From positions 248,001-312,000 of the forward strand of contig JAESUZ010004132.1 in assembly GCA_017311185.1 (NCBI GenBank): a DNA stretch of 64,000 nucleotides. Reading direction: 5' to 3'. Shown one piece after another: positions 44,583 to 54,828 of this stretch. The notes beneath the pieces are model-generated. The model was not told the origin of the DNA. It saw only the letters and a program-made list of their open reading frames with translations, and searched no databases. This DNA comes from Proteles cristata cristata (Eukaryota > Chordata > Mammalia > Carnivora > Hyaenidae). The position numbers were made by a program, and so were the translations under genes. Positions within the stretch are counted from its first letter, which is position 1. Every line of letters starts with the position of its first letter.

Positions 44583-44935
44583 CCAGTTATTTCTTAACAA
44601 GCTAGAGAGGGGCAGTTTGGGGCAGAGACAGAAAGAAGGCAGGACTGTTTAAAAGAAAAAAGCTACGATTTTTGTGCCTTACCGTTTATAATCCAGCTCA
44701 ATGCACACCAACACCTAAAGTGTATGGGACATGCAGCTGCGTGTTTATCCTACTGCACAGATTAAGGGATTTGGGTTCAGGTATATGCCCCCAACTAGGG
44801 ACACGGGGACCGTGAGACCAGAGTCCTCCCCTGAAGGAATGTACCCCAGGTCGGACAGTCAGCTAGAATCACTGTCAGTTGGATTCCTCTTCCCTGCGAC
44901 TGTGGGGTATCACAGACAGTCAGACAGAGCAAAGA

Positions 44936-45160
44936 GGGGCGCCTGGGGGGCCCAGTCGGTTAAGCGTCCGACTTCGGCTCAGGTCATGATCTCGTGGTTC
45001 GTGGGTTCGAGCCCCGCGTCGGGCTCTGCGCTGACAGCCCAGAGCCTGGAGCATGCTTTGGATTCTGCGTCCTGCGCTCTGCCCTTCCCTCTGCTCAGGC
45101 TCTGTCTGTCTGTCTCTCTCTCTCAAAAATAAACAAACATAAAAACAACTTATAAAAAAA
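44936..45160 (+). mobile_element. Felid tRNA-derived SINE
   Basis: Near-consensus head GGGGCGCCTGGGGGGCCCAG, GGTTCGAGCCCCGCG, older body type and tail AATAAACAAACAT. Confidence 0.94.
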
Positions 45161-45780
45161 AGAAAGTGACACAAAAGTACGCAAATCTTGTCCCCCCTAG
45201 CCCTCCTGAAAATGGTCAGGGGCCTCCCTTGGGAGCTCCTAACACGGGGTCTGAGAAACCATATCCAAGGCAAATCATGGCTCCATAGACTGAAGTCCAG
45301 GCCAAAGAATCAGAAAAACACTTAAAATGTTTGTCCATATGCACATATCTCTTGAAACCAGGTAGAAAGGGGCATAACGGACTTTAAAAATGTAACAGAA
45401 CCATAAAGTAAATGGCTACTTTCTGGTTTGTAACTGGAGCCTACTGGTTGGGTGATTCATAATTAAAAAGTAGATTTCATTCGAAATCAGCTGGAAAAAG
45501 AATAATCAGAAGGAAGTATATCGGCCTATTTGAGAACAACAGAAGTAACTTACAAGACTGCTCTCCTAAAGCAAATCCTGTCTAGCGTGAGGGTGTCAGC
45601 CACGTTTTGAATGGGGAGACATCTCACAGGCACCCGGACCTTGGGTACAGACAACTATTGATGTCCCTCTGCTGGGGAGCCCGCTGACAATCTGGCGACG
45701 GTTTATGGTGTCACAGGAAAAACCTAAGGACGCTGGCCTCATACACAAGCCCAGGGTGGTGTGACTTTTTATAAAATTAC

Positions 45781-45893
45781 CTTCACAGGCTCCCTCGCTG
45801 GTCCTTCTCCAGCCGTAGCAGCAGGCCAGCTTCGCTCCGTAGCGACAGAGCCCAGGCCGCAGTGTGGACGTGAAGAGCCCATGATCCTTGGCG
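45781..45893 (-). CDS. EGFL6: EGFL6 exon 2 (N-terminal Cys-rich segment)
   Basis: 113 nt, phase 2 to 1. The acceptor is GGGGCTCTTTATCCACAG|CGC and the donor GAAG|GTAATT. After the split first codon it reads AKDHGLFTSTLRPGLCRYGA then KLACCYGWRRTSEGACE. The CRYG.KLACCYGW motif is the conserved start of mature EGFL6 and of its paralogue nephronectin. It precedes EGF 1. The phase-2 start requires an upstream exon of 3n+2 coding bases, which fits a short signal-peptide exon. Confidence 0.95.
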
Positions 45894-46528
45894 CTGTGGA
45901 TAAAGAGCCCCATGTTAGTACTGGGAAAACAGAAGGGGCAACAGACACTCTTTCCCGCTAGCAAAGGAACAGGAGAGATGACAGGTACCTGGTGAGTTTC
46001 GGTAAACCTGCTGTAAGGGCTAAATTAGATGCTGAAAACGTTAATTTCAGGTTGCCTGTCTCTGCTACCGCCCCTTGCCAGCGATTTTGCTGTCCATTTC
46101 GTTCTTCTCGGGAGTTAAAAGAAGTGGTTTACATAATCTATAAAACTAGGGCACGTGAAAGGGGCCAAGAGTTTGTCTCCGAACGCCGCAGAGTGCCAAT
46201 TTTTCACTCCGCTCCGTATATACTCCGTGGCGATCCAGGTCTCCGTCTGGTTCAGTGCCAAGGGTGGTAATGTGAGTCCTCGGCCCCGCGGCTCTGTCCC
46301 AGACAGGAATGCCGCACTGACCTCACTGGCCACGTGGGAGCCACTAGACAAACTGGAATCTGCACACACCACAGACAGTTAGGAGTTGGAAGGGCTCCAG
46401 GGACCCTTCGGTGAAGCCCTCTCACATCACAGAGGAGGAAACTCCAGCCCAGTGGGGGACAGTTACATCCCCAGCAGAGCCATACTGCCTCCTGGAAACA
46501 TCATTTGCTAAACCCCTTAACTGTGGAG

Positions 46529-46853
46529 TGGGGGTCAGCAAATGTTTCTCATAAGGGATCAGAAGGTAAATATTCTAGGCTTTGCCATAAATACAGGCAC
46601 ACGGTCTCTGTCCAGGCACAGAAGCAGCCAGGTGGACCACATTAGGCAATCACAAACAGGTGCACATAACTGGGTTTGAGACTTTCTTTATGGACACCAA
46701 AACTTGAATACCCTTTTTTTCGTGCTGTGGAATAGTATTCTTCCTTTGGTTTAGCTTTAACCATTTAAAAAGATGAAAAGGATTCTCAGATCACCGGTCA
46801 TGTAAAATCAGAGGGCCACCGGCCTTGGCCCACGGGCTGGAACTCGGCGACCC
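46529..46853. mobile_element. Old hAT-type DNA transposon
   Basis: The left end GGGGGTCAGCAAATGTTTCTC and right end CGGGCTGGAACTCGGCGACCC match the element at 238-452, and GGTAAATATTCTAGGCTTTGCC is the common internal text. Heavily mutated. Confidence 0.65.
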
Positions 46854-47859
46854 ACAATGCAGAGACCTGAAAGAGCGAGCCCAGCCATCAAGCGGCCCTC
46901 GGCACTCAGGGCCACGAATGAAGCTCGCCCACATTTACCTGCCTACTGACCTACTGTCGGACTGGGCTTCTATCAGCTTCTGGAAGAAAAGAATACTCCA
47001 AGTATTCTGTGGAGGCTGGGATGGTTTCCTCACGCATATTAAACACAACGTAAATGTTTCCTGGGCTCTTTAACAGACAAGGAATGCACACTTTGCCACC
47101 TGCTTTCGGTGGCATGACTGAATTCTATGCGAGTTAATAAGACCTAAGTCAAGGTCGGCAAGTTACACAGCCTTGTGGTTTTCCCTCGTGGTCTGCCTGT
47201 CCCACCAGCCTGGTTCTTCCGTTAAGAACCACAAAGATCTGGTCTGGGACGCTTCATTAACCGAGAACACCGAACCCAAGGATGCTTTTATTGTTTCATT
47301 TTTCTTCAAGGGGACTTTTTTTTTTAATCTTCTGGTGGAGTTAATTTGGGGGATCTGTAAGTCACTCGCTCAACCATTCAGAACTGGGTTTTTCGATCTC
47401 TATGTGACAGACACTGTGGGCCACACACATCTTCGCTGCTGGAGGCTGGCCTGTGCATCCCAGGCACTGGCGAGTACCCCTGGCTTCTACCTACGTGCGC
47501 CAGGAGCGTGCGGCTTACCTCTCCGGGTGTGGCAGGCGAGTGTCTCTAGAGATTGCCACATGTCCCATGGGGACAAGATTGTCCCCTGATTAGTCCCCCT
47601 GCCAAGTGAAACATTTACTTACAACTTATGATATTGCAAGCACTGTCTTAGGCACGTAGAGCGATGAAAAAGACCCACTCTTTTCTCTTTTAAATTTTCA
47701 GTCGATTGTCAGCAGGTATGTTGCAGTAGAGGACAGCATGGGAAGCAGCCGTGGCAATGCTTTCAGAGCTCTGACAGTCACCTGTCATGATCTGATACGG
47801 GTATTACTAGCAATTCTGCAAGGGATGCTACAATCTTTTTTTTCATGAAAAAAAAATTT

Positions 47860-47894
47860 TTAGGTTCACTGACTTATTTTGAGGGGGCGAGAGG

Positions 47895-47934
<40 letters not shown>

Positions 47935-48059
47935 CCCAAGCAGGCTCCACACTGTCAGCGCAGAGCCTGATGTGCGGCTCGATCTCACAAACCGTGAGAT
48001 CACGACCTGAACCGAAATCAAGAGTCAGACGCTTAACGGCTGAGCCACCCAGTCGCCCA
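47860..48059 (-). mobile_element. Felid tRNA-derived SINE
   Basis: Minus-oriented with a pure GA run of about 34 bp; head ending GAGCCACCCAGTCGCCC. The flanks GATGCTACAATCTT and GATACCACAGTCTT are a decayed target duplication. Confidence 0.9.
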
Positions 48060-48189
48060 AGATACCACAGTCTTGACCCAGTCTGCACGTTACTAACAAT
48101 CCCCAAACAGGAAAGCATAGACTACAGAACATCAAGTGTTACACGTGTTAGTCCACACACAACGATGTCCTTCAGAATCTTTGTTTAGC

Positions 48190-49010
48190 ATTTAAAAAAA
48201 TGGATATAATAGACATAATAAAGCAGTAGTTTTTAGTATTCGCTGTTACGCGACCATCACCACTAATTCCAGAACATTTCCCTCCCTCCAAAAACAAAAA
48301 CAAAAGCCCACACCCATTAATAGTTCCAACTCCCCCCTCCTTCTATCCCCTGATAACCACCAATCTACTTTTTGTCTCTGGATTTGCCTATTTTGGACAC
48401 TTCGCATAAACGTGATCATATGCTATGCGATCTTTGGAGCCAGGCGTCTTTCAATCAATATGCAAAAGGCACATCCATGCTGCGGCATGTACTAGGACTA
48501 CGGCTGAATTCTCTTCTATTGTATGGACAGACCGCCTGTGTTCATCCATTCAGCGGGGGACGGACATTTGGGTTGTTACTCCATTTTGCCTATTACGAAT
48601 AACGCTGCTGTGAACACTGATGTACAAGTTTTTGCCCGGACACATGTTTTGATTTCTCTGGGGTAGGGACCTAAGAGTGGAATTGCTAGGTCGTATGGTA
48701 ACCATGTCTGACCTTCTGAGGAACTGTCAGAATGTTTTCCAAGATGGCCACGTCATTTTACATTCCTCCCAACAATGTACGAGCCTTCTGATCTCTCCAT
48801 TCTTACCAGCACTTGTTATTGTCTGTTTTCTTACGACAGCCCTTCTAGTGGGGGAGAGGTGGTATCTTACCGTAGTTTTGGTTTGCGTCTCCCTGATGGC
48901 TAACGGTGTTGGCCATCTTTCATGTGTTTATTGCCTATTTGCGTCTCTTCCTTAGAGAAAGATCTATTGGGGTCCTTTGCCCATTTTTAAGTTGGATTAT
49001 CTGTCTCAAT
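48190..49010 (-). mobile_element. Old LINE-1 fragment
   Basis: The plus-strand text is the reverse complement of an L1M 3' part: GCGACCATCACCACTAATTCC, GGACATTTGGGTTGTTACTCC and AGAGTGGAATTGCTAGGTCGTATGG. No usable reading frame. Confidence 0.85.
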
Positions 49011-49161
49011 GTCCTTAAGACTTGAACACAAGATTGAAACTAGTTGGTAAAAACAGCTACCCCCAAACGTTGGTTAATAAGGTAACGTAACTATCTCACC
49101 CTGCAGAAAAGTCTTCCACGTAGACCTTCAGAGTTAGTTATGGGTTTTGTTTGTTTGTTTT

Positions 49162-49366
49162 AATCTTTATTTATTTTAGAGAGAGGGAGAGAGACAGAGC
49201 GTGAGAGGGGGAGGAGCAGAGAGAAAGGGAGACACAGAATCTGAAGCAGGCTCCAGGCCCTGAGCTGTCAGCACAGAGCGTGACGCAGGGCTCGAACTGA
49301 GGAGTGGCGAGATCATAACCCAGGCTGAAGTCGGACGCTTAAATACCTGAGCCACCCAGGCGCCCC
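49162..49366 (-). mobile_element. Felid tRNA-derived SINE
   Basis: Minus-oriented, older body, head ending GAGCCACCCAGGCGCCCC. TCAGAGTTAGTT and TCAGAGCTAGTT flank it. Confidence 0.93.
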
Positions 49367-49557
49367 TCAGAGCTAGTTTCTTGACTACACGTCTATAATA
49401 AACATTGACAAAGCATGCCCATCTGCTCTCTCTTTAACAATGTGGAGCTGACTGGGGAGCAAAGAGAGGAACTAACTCAGTCCGGGAAAGAAGAGGAAGG
49501 TGTAACAGGGGATGTTGACATTGGAGTTGGATTCGAAAAGAAAACATGACAGAGGTA

Positions 49558-49760
49558 CTGGGTGGCTCAGTTGCTTAAGTGTCTGATTCTTGAATTCGGA
49601 TTTCATGGTTCATGAGCCCAAGCCCCCTGTCGGGCTCTGGGCTGACAGTGTGGAGCCTGCTTGGGATTCTCTCTCCCTCCCTCTCTCTCTCTCTCCTCCT
49701 CTCCTCTGCTCATGCTCTCTCCTCTCTCTCAAAATAACCATTTAAAAAATAATGAAAAAC
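49558..49760 (+). mobile_element. Felid SINE with degraded head
   Basis: It begins TACTGGGTGGCTCAGTTGCTTAAG; the CTTGAATTCGGATTTCATGG region has a deletion. CT-rich body and A-rich tail are present, and an ACAAAGAGAAAATATGACA-like repeat follows. Confidence 0.85.
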
Positions 49761-51194
49761 AAAGAGAAAATATGACAACATTTAAAAAATAATAAAAAAA
49801 AAAAACAGAGAAAACATGACCAACAGGAAAACAGGGATGCATTTAATTAGATTTCAATCTATCAAACAAAACCTTGGAGATGATCTGCCAACTTCTTGCC
49901 TATAGGTTTGCAAGGGAGGGCCTTACCTATTTCCTGATGCCCCAAGCTCCAGCTTACTTAATAGGACATGGACAGGTACAGAGCACTGTGCTAGGTACTG
50001 GGGATACAGAGATGAACATGGTGGACAAGGTCTCTGACTCTGAGCTTTCAGACACGATGGTGTGGGTAACAGAGGCCCTAAGCATACTCAGTCAGCTACA
50101 GAAGCTTAATGCAAAGAAACACACTCCGGCTGAAGAGATCCAAGATGTTCTCTCTGAGGGGGCAACCTTTCAGTGAAATGGAAGATGAACGGAAGCCAAC
50201 CACACGGAGGGAGGGGAAGAAGGTTATAGGCAGAAGTCACAGAATGCGTGCAGGGTAAGAGGTAAGAGACACCTTGCGGGTGCTCGAGGAGCCGACAGAG
50301 GACCAGGGGACCGGAGCGAAGGCGGGGAGAGGAGCAGGTTACAGCGCAGAGCACCACGTCAGTCAGGCTGGGGCTGTGGGGCCTGACAGCTGAATGCTAA
50401 CAGGGCAGCAGGAAAGGGTTTGAAGGAGGGAGGTTAGGTGAGAACATTTTCCTTCAGCAAACTATTATCATGGCAGCAGTGTGGAAAACAGACAAGGTAG
50501 AAGCAGGGACACCCGTTGGCTTGGAAGACGCTTGGTCTTTGGACTGGCAGTCGGGAAAAGTGGATAGATTCAAGGCGGCACCAAAAGACTTGGTAATGGA
50601 TTAGTCTTCATTCATTATTTCCTGAAAACGTACAGTGTATCAGGCACTGGGTTAGTCTCCAGAGCCTCAGCAGCGACCATGAGGAATGTAAGCACATGGA
50701 GGTCATATTCTGGCCAATTAGGTGTGGAGTGTGGGAGGGATGCAAAACTGGGTAGATGGCAGTGCTGTTGTTTCTGGAATGGGGAACGTGGATGCAGGAC
50801 CACATTCGGGAGACAATAAGCGAGGAGTCGTCTCTGGGAAATGATCATTTTGAGGACTCAGCAGCCAGCCAGCCAAGAGGAGACGATGAGTAGGAAGCCG
50901 GAGACTTGGGCCAGAAATCCAGGAGGCAGGACTGGGTTTGGGAGTCATCTGTACGTAGTTGATTACTGAGTCTATGGGAATGGACGTGGTATAAGAAGAA
51001 AAGAAGGCTTGGGGGACAGCCCCAAGGAAACTAGCATGTGAGGGTGGGCTAAGAAGGAGAAAGGTCCAGAAAGAGACCCAAACAGTGCTCAGGAAGGTAC
51101 AAGGAAGGCCAGGTTAGTACAGAGTCAGGAAAGCCAAATGCAGAGAGTATTTCTAGAAAAAGCCGGATCAGCTGATGTTGAATGGTTGTAAAAT

Positions 51195-51430
51195 AGGATG
51201 GTCAGGACTATGGTCTCCTTCTTAAGTTTGAATCCTGGCTCTACTATATATGAACCTGTGACTTTGAGCACGTTACCTCACCTTTCTAGGTCTCGACTAT
51301 CTCATTTGTAAAATGAGGATGTAAAGGGTATTTCCTTTAAGGGTTTTTGTGACAGTGAAATGATATATACACGTAAAGGGCTTAGAACAGTGATAGCACA
51401 GTAAGTGCCCCCTACCTGATCGCTCTTAGT
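51195..51430 (+). mobile_element. MIR element
   Basis: TTTGAATCCTGGCTCTACTA, ACGTTACCTCACCTTTCTAGG, TCATTTGTAAAATGAGGATG and GGGCTTAGAACAGTGATAGC follow in the order of the MIR consensus, plus orientation. Confidence 0.88.
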
Positions 51431-52252
51431 AGTACCAGGAGTAGCATTATTTTTAGATGTGTTGAAGAAGGTATAAAGCTTAAAACTGCCATTGGCGCAT
51501 AATCAAGGAAAAGAATCTCAGTTCGAACTAGGTTTCTGCTTTAGTCCGAGGCCCCAGAGAAGCAGAGGCCATGAGGGGGCGAGCCGTGCAAGGATGTTAT
51601 TACAGGAAACACCTGTGAGAGAAACTGGAAGGGAGCTGGGGAAGGCTGCCGGAGCTATTGGACCACCGTGGACGCCGGACCTTGAGTGAAGGAAACAGGG
51701 AAACAAGTTGGGTGCAGGCATCCAAGGCTGCTGTGTAGTCTAAGGAAGGTTAGGCAAAACCGAGGGGGGGTCCTGGAGCCACTGCTGACCTTCAGAGGAG
51801 AGTGGTGTGTCCCACAAAAGGTCCTGCCTTAGTATCCCTGCCATGCTCAGTCTGGAAGGCTGCCCAGCGGGTGCAGATGCGGTGGATTTCTAAAAGCAGA
51901 GTAGTCGGGGCCCGGGGTCAATTACACCCCCAGCAGCTGGAAGTCTGCAAGGCACATGCTGGCAGTTGCCACCATTTCCACGTGAGCTGACTTGTTAATG
52001 TACACAGATGTCAACTTCACCATAAGGGCAGGTTATTGTAGAATTTTACCTTAAAGGAAGTAACCTTAGACATCAGCCTGTTCTACCCTATTGTTTCATA
52101 CCTGAAGAGACCAGAGCCAAGAAAGAGACCAGGGACTTTACACTGTATCAGAAGTCAGAGGGGAACACAGTTCACCAAAGTATGGAAGGGGAACAGAATT
52201 TGCACCTCAAAAGGTGCTTCTGTGGCTTAAGGACTATTTGGAGCTGACCAGT

Positions 52253-52465
52253 TTCTTTTTTAAATTTATTTCTAGGAGAGAGAGAGAGAGAGACAGTGTG
52301 AGCAAGAGAGGGTCAGAGAGAGAGGGAGTCACAGACTGAAACAGGCTCCAGGCTCTGAGCTGGCAGTCAGCACAGAGCCCGACGCGGGGCTCGAACCCAC
52401 CAACCACGAGACCACGACCTAAGCAAAAGTCGGACACTCAACCGACTAAGCCACCCAGGTGCCCC
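52253..52465 (-). mobile_element. Felid SINE, young subtype
   Basis: Minus-oriented variant-body copy (GAGTCACAGACTGAAACAGG), head ending TAAGCCACCCAGGTGCCCC. GGAGCTGACCA and GGAGCTGATCA flank it. Confidence 0.94.
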
Positions 52466-52596
52466 TGGAGCTGATCATTTTTTAAGAAACAGACACAGGA
52501 GAAGCTCTGAAAACCCGAGCAGAAGAGAAATCTCTATCTGTAAGGGTGTCACCATGTCTGTAGCAAAAAAGGGATGATGGCTTTATTTATCATTAT

Positions 52597-52644
52597 TTTT
52601 TAAAGTTATTTATTTTGAAAGAGAGATCGTGCGAGCAGGCGGGG

Positions 52645-52679
<35 letters not shown>

Positions 52680-52799
52680 CCCCAGGCAGGCTCTGCACTG
52701 ACAGTGCAAAGCCCGATGCGGGGCTCTAACCCACGAACCACAAGATCATGACCTGAGCCGAGGTCAGACACTTAACTGACTGAGCCACCCGGGTGCCCC
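52597..52799 (-). mobile_element. Felid tRNA-derived SINE
   Basis: Minus-oriented with a pure GA run; older body with GCACTGACAGTGCAAAGCCC; head ending GAGCCACCCGGGTGCCCC. Confidence 0.92.
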
Positions 52800-53805
52800 A
52801 ATGGTGACTTTAAATCTCAAGAAACTGTTATCAATGGAGAGGGTCAGGACTTAAATCTGCGTAACAGCCTTACCCTCGTTTACGGTGCTTTGCTTGGTAA
52901 CCTCCCATAACCTGCTCCCCCAACCCTCAATATCATCTTTTGTCTTTAGCTAGAGATGGTATTTAAACATGGAGATGGTATTTAAATAACTCCACTTGGG
53001 GGGTTATTTAGTTTTCCTGGGTGACTCCCGTGGGTACAGCGGGTATATACGTTATTATGCTTCTGTTTGGTTTTCTATTAATCTGTCTTTCATTACAGGG
53101 GGAACTCAGTCAAGAACCTAAAAAGGTAGAGAAGGGAAAGTTATCCACCACCCCCCCCCCCGCCACCTACACTATTCACTCATCCATCTATCCATTTGTC
53201 CACCCAAATTTATTCAGTAACTACACATTAGGCACTGTAGTGGGCACTGAGGCTCTAGACAGTGCCAAGAGGGGAAGCCACTAAGCACATGAGGAAGTGC
53301 TGGTCTATAAACTAGAGCGCAGATAGGGGTGTGTGTTTCGAGCAGGGGAGTGGGAAGGGAAATGGGTAGAATAGTGGGGAGGAGAAGGTGGCGGCGAGAT
53401 AAGCGGGGGCCAGAAAGAAAAGGCCCGGGACCGTGCAAACAAAACATTTTGTCCATCCTGAAGGCTCTGGAGAGTTCTAGAAGGATTTCAAGCAGGTGGA
53501 AATATCAAGATTTTGCAAGACAAAGCAGCCTCCATAGGAATAGGGAGAACTCAATAAGCAACAACATTACTGAAACTCGACACCAAAGCAAAACTTGAGG
53601 TGGGTGGACATCAAACGAAAAAGCTGCAGAGCAAAGGAGACCATCAGCAAAATGAAAAGGCAACCTACTGAATGGGAGAAAATATTTGCAAATCATATAT
53701 CCGGTAAGGGGTTAATCCCCCAAATATATAAAGAACCCAAAAAACTCAATAACAAAAAGACCAATCTGATTAAAAAATAGGCAGAGGATCTGAATAAACA
53801 TTTTT

Positions 53806-54011
53806 TTAAACGTTTTATTTATTTTTAGGAGAGAGAGAGAGACAGCGTGAGCAGGGGAGGGTCAGAGAGAGAGGGAGTCAGACTGAAATAGGCTCCAGGC
53901 TCTGGGCTGGCAGTCAGCACTGAGCCCGACGCGGGGCTCAAACCCACGAACCACGAAATCATGACCCAAGCGAGAGTTGGACGCTCAACCGACTAAGCCA
54001 CCCAGGCGCCC
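53806..54011 (-). mobile_element. Felid SINE, young subtype, in LINE-1
   Basis: Minus-oriented variant-body copy. A perfect repeat CTGAATAAACATTTTT flanks it at 53790-53805 and 54012-54027, both within LINE-1 sequence. Confidence 0.96.
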
Positions 54012-54477
54012 CTGAATAAACATTTTTGCAAAGACATCTAAAGGCCAACAGGTATATGAAAAGATGCTCAACATCACTCATCATCAAGGAAATGCAAATG
54101 AAAACCACAAGGAGATATCACCTCACACCAGTAAGAATGGTTATTATCAAAAACACAAGAAACAACTAGTGTTGGTGAAGATGTGGAGAAAAGGGAACCC
54201 CTGGGCACTGCTGATGGAAACAGAAATTAGCACAACCACTATGGAAAAGAGTATGGAAGTTCCTTAAAAAATTAAACATAAAAGTACCATATGATCCAGC
54301 AATCCCACTTCTGAGTATTTATCCAAAGAAAATGAAAACACTAACTTGAACAGATCCATACATGCCCCTTCTTCACTGCAGCATTACTTACAATAGCCAA
54401 GATCTGACAATAGCCAAGATCTGGAAACAATCTAAGTGTCCACTGATGGATGAACGGATAAAGAAAATGTGGTATAT

Positions 54478-54654
54478 GGGGTGTGTGGGTGGCTCTGTCT
54501 GTTGAGCGTCCAATTTTGGCTCAGGTCATGATCTCACGGTTAGTGGGTTTGAGCCCCACATTGGGCTCACTACTGTCAGTACAGAGCCCACTTTGGATCC
54601 TCTGTCCCTGCCCTGCCCCTTTCCTGCTTGTGCCTTCTCTCTCAAAAATAAATC
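54478..54654 (+). mobile_element. Felid SINE with microsatellite tail
   Basis: Plus-oriented head GGGGTGTGTGGGTGGCTCTG with a shortened body. Its A-rich tail has grown into the GAAA/GGAA array that follows. The target repeat GAAAATGTGGTATAT occurs before the head (to about 54477) and again after the microsatellite (from about 54831), so both parts are one insertion. Confidence 0.92.
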
Positions 54655-54657
54655 TGA

Positions 54658-54693
<36 letters not shown>

Positions 54694-54828
54694 AGAAAGA
54701 AGGAAGGAAAGGGAAGGAAAGGAAGGAAGGAAGGAAGGAAGGAAGGAAGGAAGGAAGGAAGGAAGGAAGGAAGGAAAGAAGGAAAGAAGGAAAGAGAGAG
54801 AGAGAGAAGGAAAGAAAGAAAGAAAGAA
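54655..54828. repeat. (GAAA)n/(GGAA)n microsatellite
   Basis: About 170 bp of tetranucleotide repeats: a GAAA block, a GGAA block, then interrupted GAAA/GAGA. It is pure purine on one strand. Long open frames through it on both strands are repeat artefacts. Confidence 0.96.

Larger units (their letters stand above)
39534..45780 (-). other. EGFL6: EGFL6 intron 2
   Basis: The donor is GAAG|GTAATTTT and the acceptor CTTCCCACAG|CTT. The intron is 6.2 kb. SINEs are at 40008, 41503, 41714, 43326, 44345 and 44936. The sections 40245-41500, 41915-43320, 43550-44340 and 45165-45780 show no exon or other recognised feature. Confidence 0.88.
9935..45893 (-). other. EGFL6: EGFL6 gene, coding exons 2-12
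   Basis: EGFL6 (EGF-like domain multiple 6, also MAEG) is a secreted extracellular-matrix protein with EGF repeats and a MAM domain. It is known from basement membranes and hair follicles and binds RGD-dependent integrins. Here eleven minus-strand exons, all with GT-AG boundaries and matching phases, encode 522 whole residues in the same order as the human protein. Their total of 1570 nt leaves about 74 nt for exon 1, as expected for a short signal-peptide exon ending in phase 2. Exon 1 was not found in the window. No frameshift or internal stop occurs, so the gene appears functional. Only the last few residues differ strongly from human. Confidence 0.96.
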
